From: Paraglomus occultum | Lineage: Eukaryota > Glomeromycota > Glomeromycetes > Paraglomerales > Paraglomeraceae | Assembly (NCBI GenBank): GCA_910592205.1 | Contig: CAJVPJ010000206.1 | Coordinates: 1 to 35,018 of the forward strand | Length of the DNA: 35,018 nt | Reading direction: 5' to 3' | Part shown: positions 11,001 to 21,065 of the stretch, in pieces | Layout: each line of letters opens with the position of its first letter | Numbering within the stretch: position 1 is the first letter of the stretch | The notes under the pieces: generated by a model | What the model saw: only the letters and a program-made list of their open reading frames with translations | What the model was told of the DNA's origin: nothing | Database searches by the model: none | Translations under genes and position numbers: made by a program

Positions 11001-12106
11001 TACCTTTCTATATGGTTTTTTTTTCGTCTACAGTTAGTATAAGAAGGAACCCCAACACCAACCATTAGTATATAATTTGTAATGGCAACTTAATATCTCA
11101 CCTACCTCTAAAAATCATAGATGCACTGAATGCGATAATGCGAAATAAATATTCCATTCTTAGCCCCAATACCCTTTTCGGTTTGGCACAGAAAGGAATA
11201 CCAAAAGTAGTGGAAAATCGTACCGACTCGAAGCAAGAAGTTGATCAGGAACTTAAGCACGTATGCGAAGAGTTTATAATGGAGAGTGCTAAAGCCGCAG
11301 TAGAACCGTTGTCTTCATTCCTAGTAAAGGTGAGATATTACCGAAAGAAACATCCAATTAAATCTGCACCATCGAGATTATTTCACGTTCAACTATTCGA
11401 ATGCAGGTGTCAGCATTTCGCCTGAGAAATGATTTGAAGCCCTTGCATCAACAGATGAGTCTAAAAAGTCAGAACTTTGCCCAGCCAGGTAAGCTTCGCT
11501 GTTCGTTCAGATAGTTAATATCGTATTGCTCGCGAAAGCAATTGATAAAGCTAAATATTTTTTGTTAACGTTATTGCAAAAGCCCCCCAATCTATTTTTA
11601 AATCTATTGTAAATTAAATCTCCTACTCGACGAACAACTTGATTTTCTAATTTATCTCTTTCTTCTTCCTTTTCCTTATTTCCATATATTCCTTTGTCCG
11701 TTCAACAGACGGCATAGTAGAAGTCTATGAAACTTTCCTACAATCGGTTATCAGTCGACTTCGCTTTACTGTATCGAAAATGTCGGACTATATAGATGAC
11801 TCAAATACCGAACACTTTCTTTTCTCTCTCATGCTGGTAATATATTTATCTCGAATTCACCCTAGTTTCTTTTTGATTACGTATCTGATTGATTTAATTT
11901 TTTTATAGAATCATATCATAGATACCTACCAAGAATTTTACGTTGCAATTCAACAAGAAATAGATTTCACTACATTGACTAGAACACCGGGAACTGTTGA
12001 AGAGATTGCAGACTGGATTAAAGAACGTGTATTGTTCAAAGAAGAGGTGAACGATGGAGGTGAAGCAAGCGAAGAGGTGAACGTGTGGAGAGAGACTGTA
12101 GAGTAA
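8051..12106 (+). CDS. COG3: Conserved oligomeric Golgi complex subunit 3 (Sec34)
   Basis: Seventeen exons join in perfect phase into 859 residues: 8051-8188, 8267-8571, 8660-8825, 8926-9096, 9215-9349, 9442-9554, 9620-9743, 9814-9905, 9984-10114, 10187-10342, 10421-10644, 10729-10815, 10879-10999, 11121-11329, 11407-11488, 11709-11836, 11909-12106. COG3 belongs to lobe A of the eight-subunit COG tether, which captures retrograde vesicles at the Golgi. Family landmarks are LEDWESKTQLTESQ (residues 14-27), the coiled-coil block FFDWFAKMEADMEKDQEDVY (about 128-147), DELEDITKLFSSPG, AELYLMRFRQCLTR-like SELYLMRFRQCMTRG, FYNFFSTGEDHLY, SYLYDDLRPRIIHETDID, QDAQQRLVFRAQAYIQ, then RQLFLIKHLLILKEHI. 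A serine/proline-rich linker fills exon 2, and a second low-complexity S/T/P segment lies near residues 512-550. The exon 3 acceptor at 8659 was chosen because the nearer AGs break the frame. A possible polyadenylation signal is at 12151. Confidence 0.95.
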
Positions 12107-12584
12107 TTTATTATTTTAATACGAGCACATATTTTGATAGAATTTGGTCTAATAAAAGTTTACTATAAACAAGAATCGTTCTTTGGTTGACGCGCTCTGA
12201 TAGAAACTCTTTAATGTAATATTTTCGTGAATCGTTAACTATAGCGTCTGATGATAGTCATCGTGACCCTTGATTACAAAGGCGTGCTTACTTTAATAAA
12301 CTGGGATTCTCCAATGTCAATAAACTTGCATACTTGATTGTAAATTCGACGGGTCATAGTAATTGATTCCGCGTCTTGAATTCCTCATCGTTTTAGTTGA
12401 GGGACAATATTTTCTTTTTTTCAGAATTAATTAATCGAAGGTTGGAATAATTCTTTTCGCGTTTGAATACATTTGTGCGACACTATATGCAAATCAGCTG
12501 ACTTTAACAAAATGACATATTAATATTAATATGGTCTATTAATGGTCTCCACACGGAACGTAAGCCATCAACTGCAATTTCAAA
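12107..12584. other. Intergenic between COG3 and the BAR-domain gene
   Basis: This is AT-rich DNA with the COG3 3' UTR (AATAAA at 12151) and, presumably, the promoter of the next gene on the same strand. I see no ORF or repeat of note. Confidence 0.5.
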
Positions 12585-13716
12585 ATGGACAAACTTACCT
12601 CCAGGCTCGTCACTTTGAATAAAGGCTTGGGTCAAGTTCGTCAGGTACTTGGTTTGCTATATACGTTTCTTGACCCTGTCTGGCATTACTGATCCAATAC
12701 TTTTGACTATAGTTTGCCGCGGAGAAGTTAGGAACAGCTGACGATATAACTGATCTTCCGCAAGAATATAAAGACCTCGAAAAGGTTTCATAGACTGCCA
12801 AATTTGCTGTTCCGAGTCCTTTTTTACCTCTAATGAATATTCTCTGTAATCATGTCTTATGCTGCTTATGTTTCTTTATCATAGCGTGTGGACGCACTGC
12901 GCACAGTTCACACGAATCTTTTACGTATTACTCGCATTCATACGAATTCGTCTTATGATTACCCTTCGCAAGTGCAAGAATCTGTGGTAGAGCTCTCACG
13001 CAACGTACAAGATCAGCTCAAAGTTTTAACTCAAAGTCCAGCCGAGCGTGCAGAATCCGTATCTCGCCAGACGGATGTAGTGCAGGCTTCGGTTCCCAAA
13101 ACACTTCCACACGCTTTAGCACGTGCGTCTGCTCAGGGCGCTGAGTTACTGGGTACTGAAGATCCTCTCGGGATAGCATTGATTAAATATGCAGCTATTC
13201 AAGAAAGAATAGGCGAGCACAGGATAAAAATGGATGAAGAGATTACACAAAAATTTGTTCAGCCGTTTAATACTACGTTGAATACCGGTATCCAGTTTGC
13301 AATGAAGGCTAGACGGAACGTACAGTCTACGCGGCTGGCCTTGGATGCTGCTAAAGCAAGGTATAAGAATACAAAAGCAGAGAAAAGCGAGGCTGCGCGG
13401 CTAGAAATTGAACAGGCTGAAGATCAGTTTGTTGCCGCTGTTGAGGAGGGCATTACGTTGATGAGGGCCGTGCTGGATAATGTACTTATCACTTTATTGG
13501 CATTTGTTTGTTATAGTATCTTTGATTGTGTTTGTTCTGCTAAAGGACGATGAGTACTTAGTCATACTTTATTACTGTTAGCCCGAGCCTTTGTGTAATC
13601 TTGCTGACTTGGTGACAGCACAGTTGACGTTTCATAAAGAAGCCTATGAAGCATTGGCTGAACTCGCTCCCGAGATTGATGAAATTCAAGTGACTCAGGA
13701 GGCTCTGTACAGGTAG
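12585..13716 (+). CDS. BAR-domain protein of the Gvp36 family
   Basis: Four exons (12585-12644, 12713-12784, 12885-13481, 13582-13716) give 287 residues. The product begins MDKLTSRLVTLNKGLGQVRQ, continues LPQEYKDLEKRVDALRTVHT, and ends VTQEALYR. It is helical throughout with long amphipathic stretches (KYAAIQERIGEHRIKMDEEI, RRNVQSTRLALDAAKARYKN), typical of the BAR_2 fold of yeast Gvp36, a Golgi-associated membrane-curvature protein with roles in endocytosis. In yeast the family is about 326 residues; this one is slightly shorter. The last codon before the stop is AGG-TAG. The same bases (AG|GTAG) could be a splice donor into a further exon, so the C-terminus might extend, but no good continuation was seen. 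The gene follows COG3 on the same strand; there is no sign of a functional link beyond Golgi traffic. Confidence 0.87.
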
Positions 13717-14110
13717 ATTATTTCATGTGTATTGTCCGTGACGATGTTAAACAGTACCCGTTATCCTTGTCTAACCGCATTCTAAATTTAAAGAAATAGT
13801 CGTAATGATTAATTTAATGTTCTTGGAGAGATCCATTAAAGTATTGTACGTTGATTATATTGTGGTACAAGACCGCAACTAACTTTAATCAATTGTAAAT
13901 GAAGTACAGGTATTTTGTTGAACATCATATTTATAAGTATAACCACATACAAAGATATTTGGTCGAATATTATATATGTATAAGATATTGAAATTTACAG
14001 ACAGTGAAAGTTCGATAAAGATTAATCAAACACTCAATTATAATTATTATTTAGAGTGACGCTTGTTTACCTCACGTGATGTTTAATTCCGTATCATTAA
14101 TTAATTAGTA
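13717..14110. other. AT-rich intergenic stretch
   Basis: No gene seen. The sequence is dominated by AT runs (about 13780-14100) and includes the presumed 3' UTR of the BAR-domain gene. Confidence 0.5.
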
Positions 14111-14960
14111 GTCTCGCCTAATAAAAGAATAGACTAATTCGACATAGATGGCTTGCGCAACAGAAAGATAAACTACTTCTACTCACTTCGCTTAGTGCTT
14201 CGGGTGCCAAACCTGTCCTTAGCGGACTAAAGAAAGTTTTCGCCTTGATAAGCATGGAAGTCGCAGCCTTCGTTTTCAAATATTTATACAGTTTGGGTCT
14301 CCTACAATCCTGCAATCAAGAATGTGGCCGGAACAGATATTATTACGACATCCGCAATCTCAATGGCTGATTGAAAAAGCCAATGAAACATTAGAAGTCA
14401 AATTATCCGCGTGGGTGGAAGATAACATTGGAGTGCAGGATTATCGTTTGTAATATGTAACGATTAAATATGAATTAAAATCAGTTGTAATTACAGGGGC
14501 GAGGAGTAATTTTGACATTACTCGGAGAGCTTGGGAGCAGGGAATTAATGATGAAGAGACATTCCAGATAATATAACCATTGAAAAACGATGACGACGAC
14601 GAAAATACCGATATGCAAATCACAAGCGAACCAAAGAACCGTATTATTCGTCAGAAGATGATATTGACCGTATAGAACAATACGACGTTACAAATCCTTC
14701 AGTATATTTCCACCACGTCAACGTCGTGCAACATAGTATAAGTATTCCGTTTAGATACCTGGTTAAGATACACCCTTAACTGCAAATTCTGCTGAGGCGG
14801 ATAAAACATTCGTTTTGTGTTGCTTGGATGATTGAGGGGTTGGAATGATGAAGAATCTGAAGATAATTGAAGATGATAATACATCAGAAATCTTTGAAAT
14901 GTGGCCCGAGAAGATTAAGCAATATGACAAATCCCAAATGCGTAAATACCAATTCATATT
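14111..14960 (+). pseudogene. Unassigned decayed coding fragments
   Basis: Several protein-like stretches occur on the plus strand in changing frames. One of about 69 codons near 14128-14352 contains WLAQQKDKLLLLTSLSASG and KKVFALISMEVAAFVFKYLY, with a hydrophobic segment. Another (about 14310-14453) contains QWLIEKANETLEVKLSAWVE. After a plausible intron a third (about 14499-14576) contains SNFDITRRAWEQGINDEETF. A fourth (about 14620-14780) reads EPYYSSEDDIDRIEQYDV. No single model joins them without frameshifts and I cannot name a family. It could be one broken gene, or an intact gene whose introns I have misplaced. Confidence 0.3.
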
Positions 14961-15208
14961 CTAAATAACAGTTAATTAAGTAAATCAAATTGATGAATGT
15001 AATTACATGGTTATAGAATCTGTCAACAGTGAGGATTGACTTCGAGATCAACCAGGGAAATGAATTGATTCCTTCTCCTTACCAGTTGTCTTGGATGATG
15101 ATGCCTTGAGTTTGGACTTCTTTTTCTCTTCAGCTATCTCATATCTTACATCTTTTATTAGGTTGTCACGTCCCTCTACAGTAAAGACATTATAGGGTAC
15201 TGGGACAG

Positions 15209-15400
15209 TTTTCTATTAGGGAGTTTTTACAGGGCTATTTCGCCCACAAATTATCAAATGATGATGAGTTTGCATTTGCGTCGTTATTTCTGTATAAGTT
15301 ATGCCAGTTTCTATTAGGGTGGTTTACAGACTAATTCGCCCCACAATTAAGCAAGTGACGATGGAATTGTATTTGCGTTGTCATGTATAACTTTTTTTAG
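15209..15400. repeat. Imperfect direct duplication, period about 98 bp
   Basis: Two similar units follow each other. Both start with TTTCTATTAGGG (15210 and 15308), continue with a CGCCC(C)ACAAATTA-like block, then TTTGCATTTGCGTCG / TTGTATTTGCGTTGTC, and end in TGTATAA. The units differ by many substitutions and small gaps, so this is an old tandem duplication. Confidence 0.6.
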
Positions 15401-15433
15401 CTTTATTTTGCCTCCGGCACGCAGAGCGCAGGT

Positions 15434-15545
15434 CATAAGTCTAATAAGAAACTGTGTTGAATTAGACGTTAAATTATTATAAAATCATAAGTCCAATAAA
15501 AAGTTGATGCTAAATCATTATCATAAGTCTAATAAAAAATTACGC
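15434..15545. repeat. Short repeats of CATAAGTCTAATAA
   Basis: The motif occurs at 15434, 15486 (one change) and 15522, followed each time by an A/G-rich run and a TTAAAT- or AAAT-like block. It lies directly downstream of the 98-bp duplication. Confidence 0.6.
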
Positions 15546-15550
15546 TATGA

Positions 15551-15634
15551 TATTGTCACGTATTTAGCTCGTGTCGCTGCCCTTACTACAACGATTGCTC
15601 ATTTAAGGCTGAACTAAATTGACAAGTGACAATA
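15551..15634. repeat. 84-bp segment bounded by 9-bp inverted repeat
   Basis: TATTGTCAC at 15551-15559 is exactly inverted as GTGACAATA at 15626-15634. The next inner bases pair only partly. This could be a very small inverted-repeat element or a chance hairpin. Confidence 0.35.
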
Positions 15635-18184
15635 TAAATAATTATTTATATGCGCGCTTCCTTTTCACTCCATATTTTTCCTATACTTGTATCTAAATAA
15701 GGGTACCTACAAAGGGGAAATTTTAGTACTATATTCAAATAGGGATGTCTTCAATTTAGTGTTTCGACTAGTCGGGAAATGTTGCTTTTCCTAATTAAAC
15801 AACAGTTTAATTATCTTTGGAGAATCTCTAATCAGCTACGGGTCAGAACCGATCTGCTGCGTTGACAATTTTCTTCCGTTAATTACAAACGGGAATTTAT
15901 TCCCAACAACCTTGTGAAACCACCGGTCACGTAGGAGTGTTAATAATTAGTATTAGTATCGGCCAATGATAGAAATAGAATAATAAATATAAAAGAGTTC
16001 CGTAATAATTAAAAAGTTTTGGGCTACACTCCTGTCTGACTATAATAATTATTAATAATAAATAATTAGCAAATTTAAAAAATTTCCCTATATATATAGA
16101 GTAATATTTATCAACTAATACTAATTATTTGTAAAGCTACAATATTCTGCAAAGCTTTTTGCTAAATTGGGGTTGAATTTTTTGCTTGGATATTAATATT
16201 GTTCTTAAATTCTTGAACCTTACTTAGAACTATCATCATACACAAAATTCTAAATCTTCTTTTGTGCCTTGATGTACTTTTGTTCAGTTGATTCTTTATA
16301 TAGCTCAATTGCTTCTTGTTCATAGTTTTCAACTCCAACTCCATTTCTATGATGATTATGTTGACTACACTGTATGTATTCTCTTGTTTAAACTATTAAT
16401 AAAACTTGAAGCAAATAATGATAAAATATTAAAAGGCAATTGAATTGTATCAAAAAGCAGTCAGTTAAGGGTAAAAATTTTGCGCAAACTTGTCTTGGTA
16501 CATGTTACAAATGGTATTGAAGTAGAAATAATTATTCAAAAGGCTGTTAATATATTATAGTTTTTTCTCACAATGTGGCCCAAGATTATATTACCATCCT
16601 CACCATCATTTTTACATAATAATAAAGCTACTTTCTAGTAATTACTAAAATTATTTTGTACATTCCCGTCCAGAACTTTTTGATATTATTTAAATGTTTT
16701 TTAATTTGTTCATTTTTTTCTACTCAAGTTTTATTATAATAATAATTAGCAAGATTACGTTGCGCAATAAGCTTCAACAGCTTTTCAATTACTAATTGTT
16801 TCTGAAATTTGCCAGAAAAGTGTTCTACTTATGACATTTCGTATTGATAATTTTCGGTTCTATTTCGGATAGCTTATGCTTACGGATGCCATTTTACTGA
16901 AATAAGTAAATAAATATATATTTTACTATTTATATTGACAAAGCCCGTACCAGAAATGGAGCGTATTGCCAGGCTTTTTATAACGCGTTACTTTTTAGAT
17001 TTTTTTTCTAATTATTTCACACACAATGGTGTCTCTACATTTGATACTTGCGGTTTACCAACTGTTTATTATCCCAGCAGCAATCTGCATAATAATTTTG
17101 AGTAAAACGGAGAATATGAATGATTGCATAAAACACTCAATAATCACGTATTCAAGATACGCGTTGTCGGAAATAATCACCAATTAATAACAACAATTTT
17201 AAAAAATCCGCCAAATTTTACGCAATTGCCTCCGTGACTCAAAATCTACACATATTGGCCAAAAAGTATTAATAATTACTAGTAAATCATATTTTCAAGA
17301 ATTTCAATTTTACACATTTTAATGAGACTCACAATGATTGTATTTTTCGGAAAAATATAACGTAAAACTACACGTAAGTTAGGTACTTTGGTGAAGAAGT
17401 AATCAATTACTTTTTATCTTTTATCGTTGAAATATTAATTAACCGGATATACCTACAGAAACAGCTCACATAAAAGCTGTAAGGTTTCGGCATAAAGGGC
17501 TCGCTTAAGCTGTAACGATCAATATATAAATGGCATATTTAAACCGTAAATAGTCCATAGTAATAGTTAATATTGTAAACGATTATTGTTTAATTAATTT
17601 AAAATAGGCAGGCCGACTGATCGACATAAGGAAGTGAGCTGAAGCTAAATTAGAACATTCCGACCTGTCGGCGAACGACTACACGAAAGATTATCGCTCT
17701 CCCACAATCCAGACTGTATGCTTCTCTCTATTTTTAGGAAAAGGTAATATCTCTGACTATATATTTCCTATTATCATTTGAACGCTCAAAATAAACAGAG
17801 TCTTGTTGACTTTCTAGATTTAATGAGCAAAAGTACCCTCAGTCAATTCGAGGATCTCCAGAATATTAATAAAAAAATAAACCCATTGCCGCAATAATTG
17901 AGCAAAAAAACATCCTTGAAATTGTCATTTGTGGTTTTGAAGATTTTTTATGGCATTGATACTATGTGCGCCCTTTGTTGCCAATCAGAATCCTCGTTCA
18001 TTAAATAAACCTTGTTTACATTCATTTTGTATAAATGAACCAAATCTCGAATTAGCCTTTATTACATGGTTATTATGAATAAATGATTCTTATGGTAATG
18101 CATATGCGCAATGTGATACTATTAACATATAACGATTAAATAGTAGTGATAAGATTGATAAACGCCTCTCGGTTATCAATCACC
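15635..18184. other. About 2.5 kb of AT-rich DNA without a recognisable gene
   Basis: Open frames are short and rich in lysine, asparagine and isoleucine, as expected from AT-rich noncoding sequence. A 60-codon minus-strand frame (16162-16344) starting MELELKTMNKKQLSYIKNQL is the longest protein-like piece. Some other fragments, such as CGLPTVYYPSSNLHNNF near 17050, also look protein-like. None could be assigned. Part of this may be ancient transposon sequence. Confidence 0.45.
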
Positions 18185-19021
18185 CTAAAGTTCGTTAATT
18201 TGTCTGAGAGTCTCCTCCAACTCTTGATCTTTCGATTTAATTTCCTCTTCCAGAGTTTCAACGCGCGCCTCCAAATGAATTTTGTCACTCTCAAGTTGTT
18301 GTACTTTCCGTTCAAAGTGTTCAGCCTTGACGTCAGTTTGACGAAGTCTAATCAGATCCAACATGTTTCAGTTAGAAAATCAGTACCCAAAGACAAAGCC
18401 CACTCCCTCTTCTCGTACAAGTTTGCTCCAAACAACTTATTACGAAATGACAATTCCCCGACCCTCTCATTCGCTCCACCCTCTCTCCCTCCTTACTTCT
18501 CTGTCGTATCTCTAAGATTATTCTCAGTTATATCTATCTCGTTTTCAAGTAAAGAAATCTTCCTTTGGAGCGCCTCGATCTGCGCCTTCTGATTCTCTTC
18601 TTCCTCTTTAAGGATTTTCGCTTCCTCGATTTTAGCCTGAGCTTCCTCTAGTTCTTTTTCCAAAAGAATGACTTGATTATTGAGAGTAATTATTGTTTTC
18701 TCTTTTTCATTAAGTTCCGCTTCTTTAGTCCTGCATAGAGCTTCAGCAGCTTCAGCACGATCAGCGTTGGCGTCTGCTTCTGCGCGGAGAGCCTGGAGTC
18801 TCTAAAGAGAACAAAAAGTTTACGTGTGTGTATGTATAGATGTGTATGGATACAGAGATCAAATGCGCTTCATATGTCTAGTCAAACTACGTCGAGGCTC
18901 AGATTGAGTAACATTTGACGGAACGAATGCCAGGGTAAAATCGCTCGCTTTGCGCAGTTCTCGCAAATTGACATTACGCCGTTACGTTCAAATGAGCACA
19001 TACCTCCTTTAATTTTTCCAT
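18185..19021 (-). CDS. Tropomyosin (Cdc8-like, 161 residues)
   Basis: Three minus-strand exons (19021-19004, 18801-18497, 18347-18185) join in phase into exactly 161 residues, the same length as fission-yeast Cdc8. The protein starts MEKLKERLQALRAEADANAD and is a continuous heptad-repeat coiled coil: RAEAAEALCRTKEAELNEKE, KELEEAQAKIEEAKILKEEE, then in the last exon KVQQLESDKIHLEARVETLE and SKDQELEETLRQINEL. Tropomyosins polymerise head to tail along actin filaments and control myosin and formin activity at the cytokinetic ring and in polarised growth. The first exon codes for six residues only, so the start is easily missed. It is chosen because M-E/D-K-L-(K/R)-E is the usual fungal tropomyosin beginning. 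Minor uncertainty: vertebrate-style alternative exons are not expected and none is seen. Confidence 0.9.
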
Positions 19022-19099
19022 TATATCAGATCAGACTATTCAACAAGGGTAAAAGAGATATGCAATAAATAGTAAAGCGTAAAAACAAAGGAAATAACG

Positions 19100-19870
19100 A
19101 CAGAGGCTTGTGATCTAGGACGAGTTATTCAACGTCCAAAGTTGGCTTTTCTTGTAACCAATTGGAAATTTGCGACACGTCCATGTTGAACTGACACAAA
19201 GAAATTCCTGGCGTAATGCCACACACGGTCCAAGCAAATCTGACGATAATTAATGCTAAATTAGGCAATTTGATTGTTCTACAGTATAAATTCTTTCCCT
19301 TCTTCACATGTCACTCAAAACTGTTGATTAGCATCGCGTCCCTACAAACCATTCTAACCGCAACGTCTCAACATCACGAGAATAAACACGACTTGAACCA
19401 TTTATGACTCTCGATAAAATTATTAAGTTTTAATTTATATAATATGTACAGGCAGCATATATGCAAACCGGATTAACTAAATGCCACATAACATTAACAG
19501 TAACGTCACGACTTGCTGGGATTTTTGTCCTCGTAGCGTTTCGAACATCATAGACAATAGATGCGGCTATTCACCGTTGAACGGCGTATAACCAATACTA
19601 TACTATCTTGACGAATGCTCCCTACATCTTTTTATTTGTACGAGAAACAACAATATCTTACTACGATCTGCAATCAAGAGGGATACAATACAAATGTAAA
19701 TATCTCTTATTTTGTCCATCGTAGCAGACACCAAATATAACCATGTCGGCGGACAAGTGCAGCCGAACGAGGCAACAGCAATAAAGATAAACTGCAACCA
19801 AATAACAATAATTCCGTATAACGCATAATCACACTTTCGTTTTCAAATTCTACTTGTTAGTCTCTTCATT
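19100..19870 (-). other. Unassigned minus-strand fragments between Lin1-like gene and tropomyosin
   Basis: Three pieces look protein-like. One frame near 19797-19665 contains MVIFGVCYDGQNKRYLHLYC. A short frame starts at 19548 with MFETLRGQKSQQVV and becomes hydrophobic. A terminal piece (about 19245-19127) reads RFAWTVCGITPGIS followed by MDVSQISNWLQEKPTLDVE and a stop. The last two weakly recall the small signal-peptidase subunit SPC1/SPCS1 (a GQK-containing start, a hydrophobic middle and a final W-L). The tail DVSQISNWLQE also weakly recalls a GYF motif. Neither comparison is strong and I could not build one in-frame model. Confidence 0.25.
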
Positions 19871-19872
19871 TT

Positions 19873-20874
19873 TCAGGAAACCTCAAGCGGCATCCAATCT
19901 GGCGAAACCGCACCTTCCTTTTTCAAATTCCTTAATATCTGTTCCCAACTAGACTCGTATATATCAAAATGTCCAAGTGCCATCATTCGATCTGATAATT
20001 CAGTTAATTTCTCGATATCTTTTTTCTTTTTCTTTTCTTCCTCGGTCACTTCAGTGACCGTTTCTGCCTCTGCCTCTGCCTCTGCCTCTACGTCTTTCTT
20101 TTTCTTGTTGGTAAATCGTTTACGTTTGTTCTTCTTTCCTCCTCCCAACCTTTGAAACGTGTCTACAAGCTTCTCGCCCCTATTCATTATGGTCAATAAT
20201 TCTTTCCATATATCTATGTGATCCATCGGAGCTTGAGCTGCTTCTTCGGCTTCTTTTAGTCTGCGCTGCTGCTCTTGCCTTTCATGAGCAATTCTAGCTT
20301 GCTCAATGTCCCTTCGTGATAGACCGTTAAGCCAATTATCGTGGAACGCATTTGGATCTTTTCGGTTTCTGACGTAGTTCCCAGCCTCGTCAAATTTTCC
20401 TTCTTCCATTTCCTCTATCATGTTAAACGCCATAATTGCAGGTTCGTCTGTCTCTTCATCATATCGGTCTATCGAATCAAACTCTTGACCTTTTATGTCG
20501 TCAATCTCCAAATACTTCATTTTCTTTTTCTTGCTAAATTCTACTTCGCCCGATTCCTTGTTCTCGTCAAGGTCATCGTCGCTTGCAAACATATCCTGAT
20601 CGGCATCTACCCGTTGCTTTCCTTTGGCAGTGCCGCTTCGACGCAGGTACAACGCCTCTCCGTCATCGTCTGAACTGTCAGATCCGTAGCCATCGAGTCT
20701 GACGGCACCTCGACGGATCTTTGCTTTCTCTAGTGACTCTGTGTGGTCAAATTCTTCATTGTAGCTATCGTTTGTAGTGTCTGAAGAAACATTGAAGCGT
20801 GCTCGTTTGGATCCACCGGCGTTTGCGTTGTCGTTTGATTCTAAGCTGCTCACTGGTAATTTTCTTTTTCGCAT
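19873..20874 (-). CDS. Lin1/CD2BP2-like U5 snRNP-associated protein, without visible GYF domain
   Basis: One exon of 333 residues starts MRKRKLPVSSLESNDN at 20874. The middle holds the family signature: DRYDEETDEPAIMAFNMIEE, then MEEGKFDEAGNYVRNRKDPN and HDNWLNGLSRRDIEQAR. The later part, EKLTELSDRMMALGHFDIYE followed by SSWEQILRNLKKEG, matches the region just ahead of the GYF domain in CD2BP2, Lin1 and Snu40. These proteins bind the U5 snRNP and assist spliceosome assembly. N-terminal and central tracts are strongly charged (DSSDDDGE, KKKKMKY, KKNKRKR) with an EAEAEAEAE run. The frame ends at PLEVS-stop before any W-x-Y...GPF...GYF motif, so either the domain is lost or a further exon was missed. 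The frame stays open upstream to 21000, but the later start is preferred because it begins the basic MRKRK stretch. Head-to-head with UBC6. Confidence 0.82.
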   Translation of the reverse strand: MRKRKLPVSSLESNDNANAGGSKRARFNVSSDTTNDSYNEEFDHTESLEKAKIRRGAVRLDGYGSDSSDDDGEALYLRRSGTAKGKQRVDADQDMFASDDDLDENKESGEVEFSKKKKMKYLEIDDIKGQEFDSIDRYDEETDEPAIMAFNMIEEMEEGKFDEAGNYVRNRKDPNAFHDNWLNGLSRRDIEQARIAHERQEQQRRLKEAEEAAQAPMDHIDIWKELLTIMNRGEKLVDTFQRLGGGKKNKRKRFTNKKKKDVEAEAEAEAETVTEVTEEEKKKKKDIEKLTELSDRMMALGHFDIYESSWEQILRNLKKEGAVSPDWMPLEVS

Positions 20875-21065
20875 GTCTGTGAGCGGAAGAAAAAATATGT
20901 GACAATTTCCAATGACGACGGATTTGGTATCACTATTTAAATACGATTGGACAGTATTTATATAAGTGTGGGTAGCTAATAATAATAATAAAGAATACAA
21001 CGTATTAATAATATTTCAAAACTCAGTTAAGCTCCGACTTTATTTCTATCCAAGTTTACCTTAAC
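20875..21065. promoter_or_regulatory. Shared promoter region between divergent Lin1-like gene and UBC6
   Basis: Only 191 bp separate the two start codons. Both 5' UTRs and both core promoters must fit here unless they overlap. The region contains AT-rich runs (about 20975-21010) but no motif that I can name with confidence. Confidence 0.45.

Noticed and set aside
13711-13716. Splice donor AG|GTAG at the end of the BAR-domain gene
   Set aside because: The same bases encode R-stop directly after the conserved family end, and no convincing downstream exon was found; kept only as a caveat.
18146-18592. 148-codon plus-strand ORF with hydrophobic character
   Set aside because: It lies antisense to the tropomyosin exons and their intron; the minus strand gives a full in-phase 161-residue coiled coil.
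20341-20673. 110-codon plus-strand ORF rich in phenylalanine and leucine
   Set aside because: Shadow of the charged Lin1-like coding sequence on the opposite strand.
20875-21000. Longer start for the Lin1-like gene giving 42 more residues
   Set aside because: The extra residues are hydrophobic and AT-driven, unlike the charged nuclear N-terminus of the family, and would leave only 65 bp before the UBC6 start codon.
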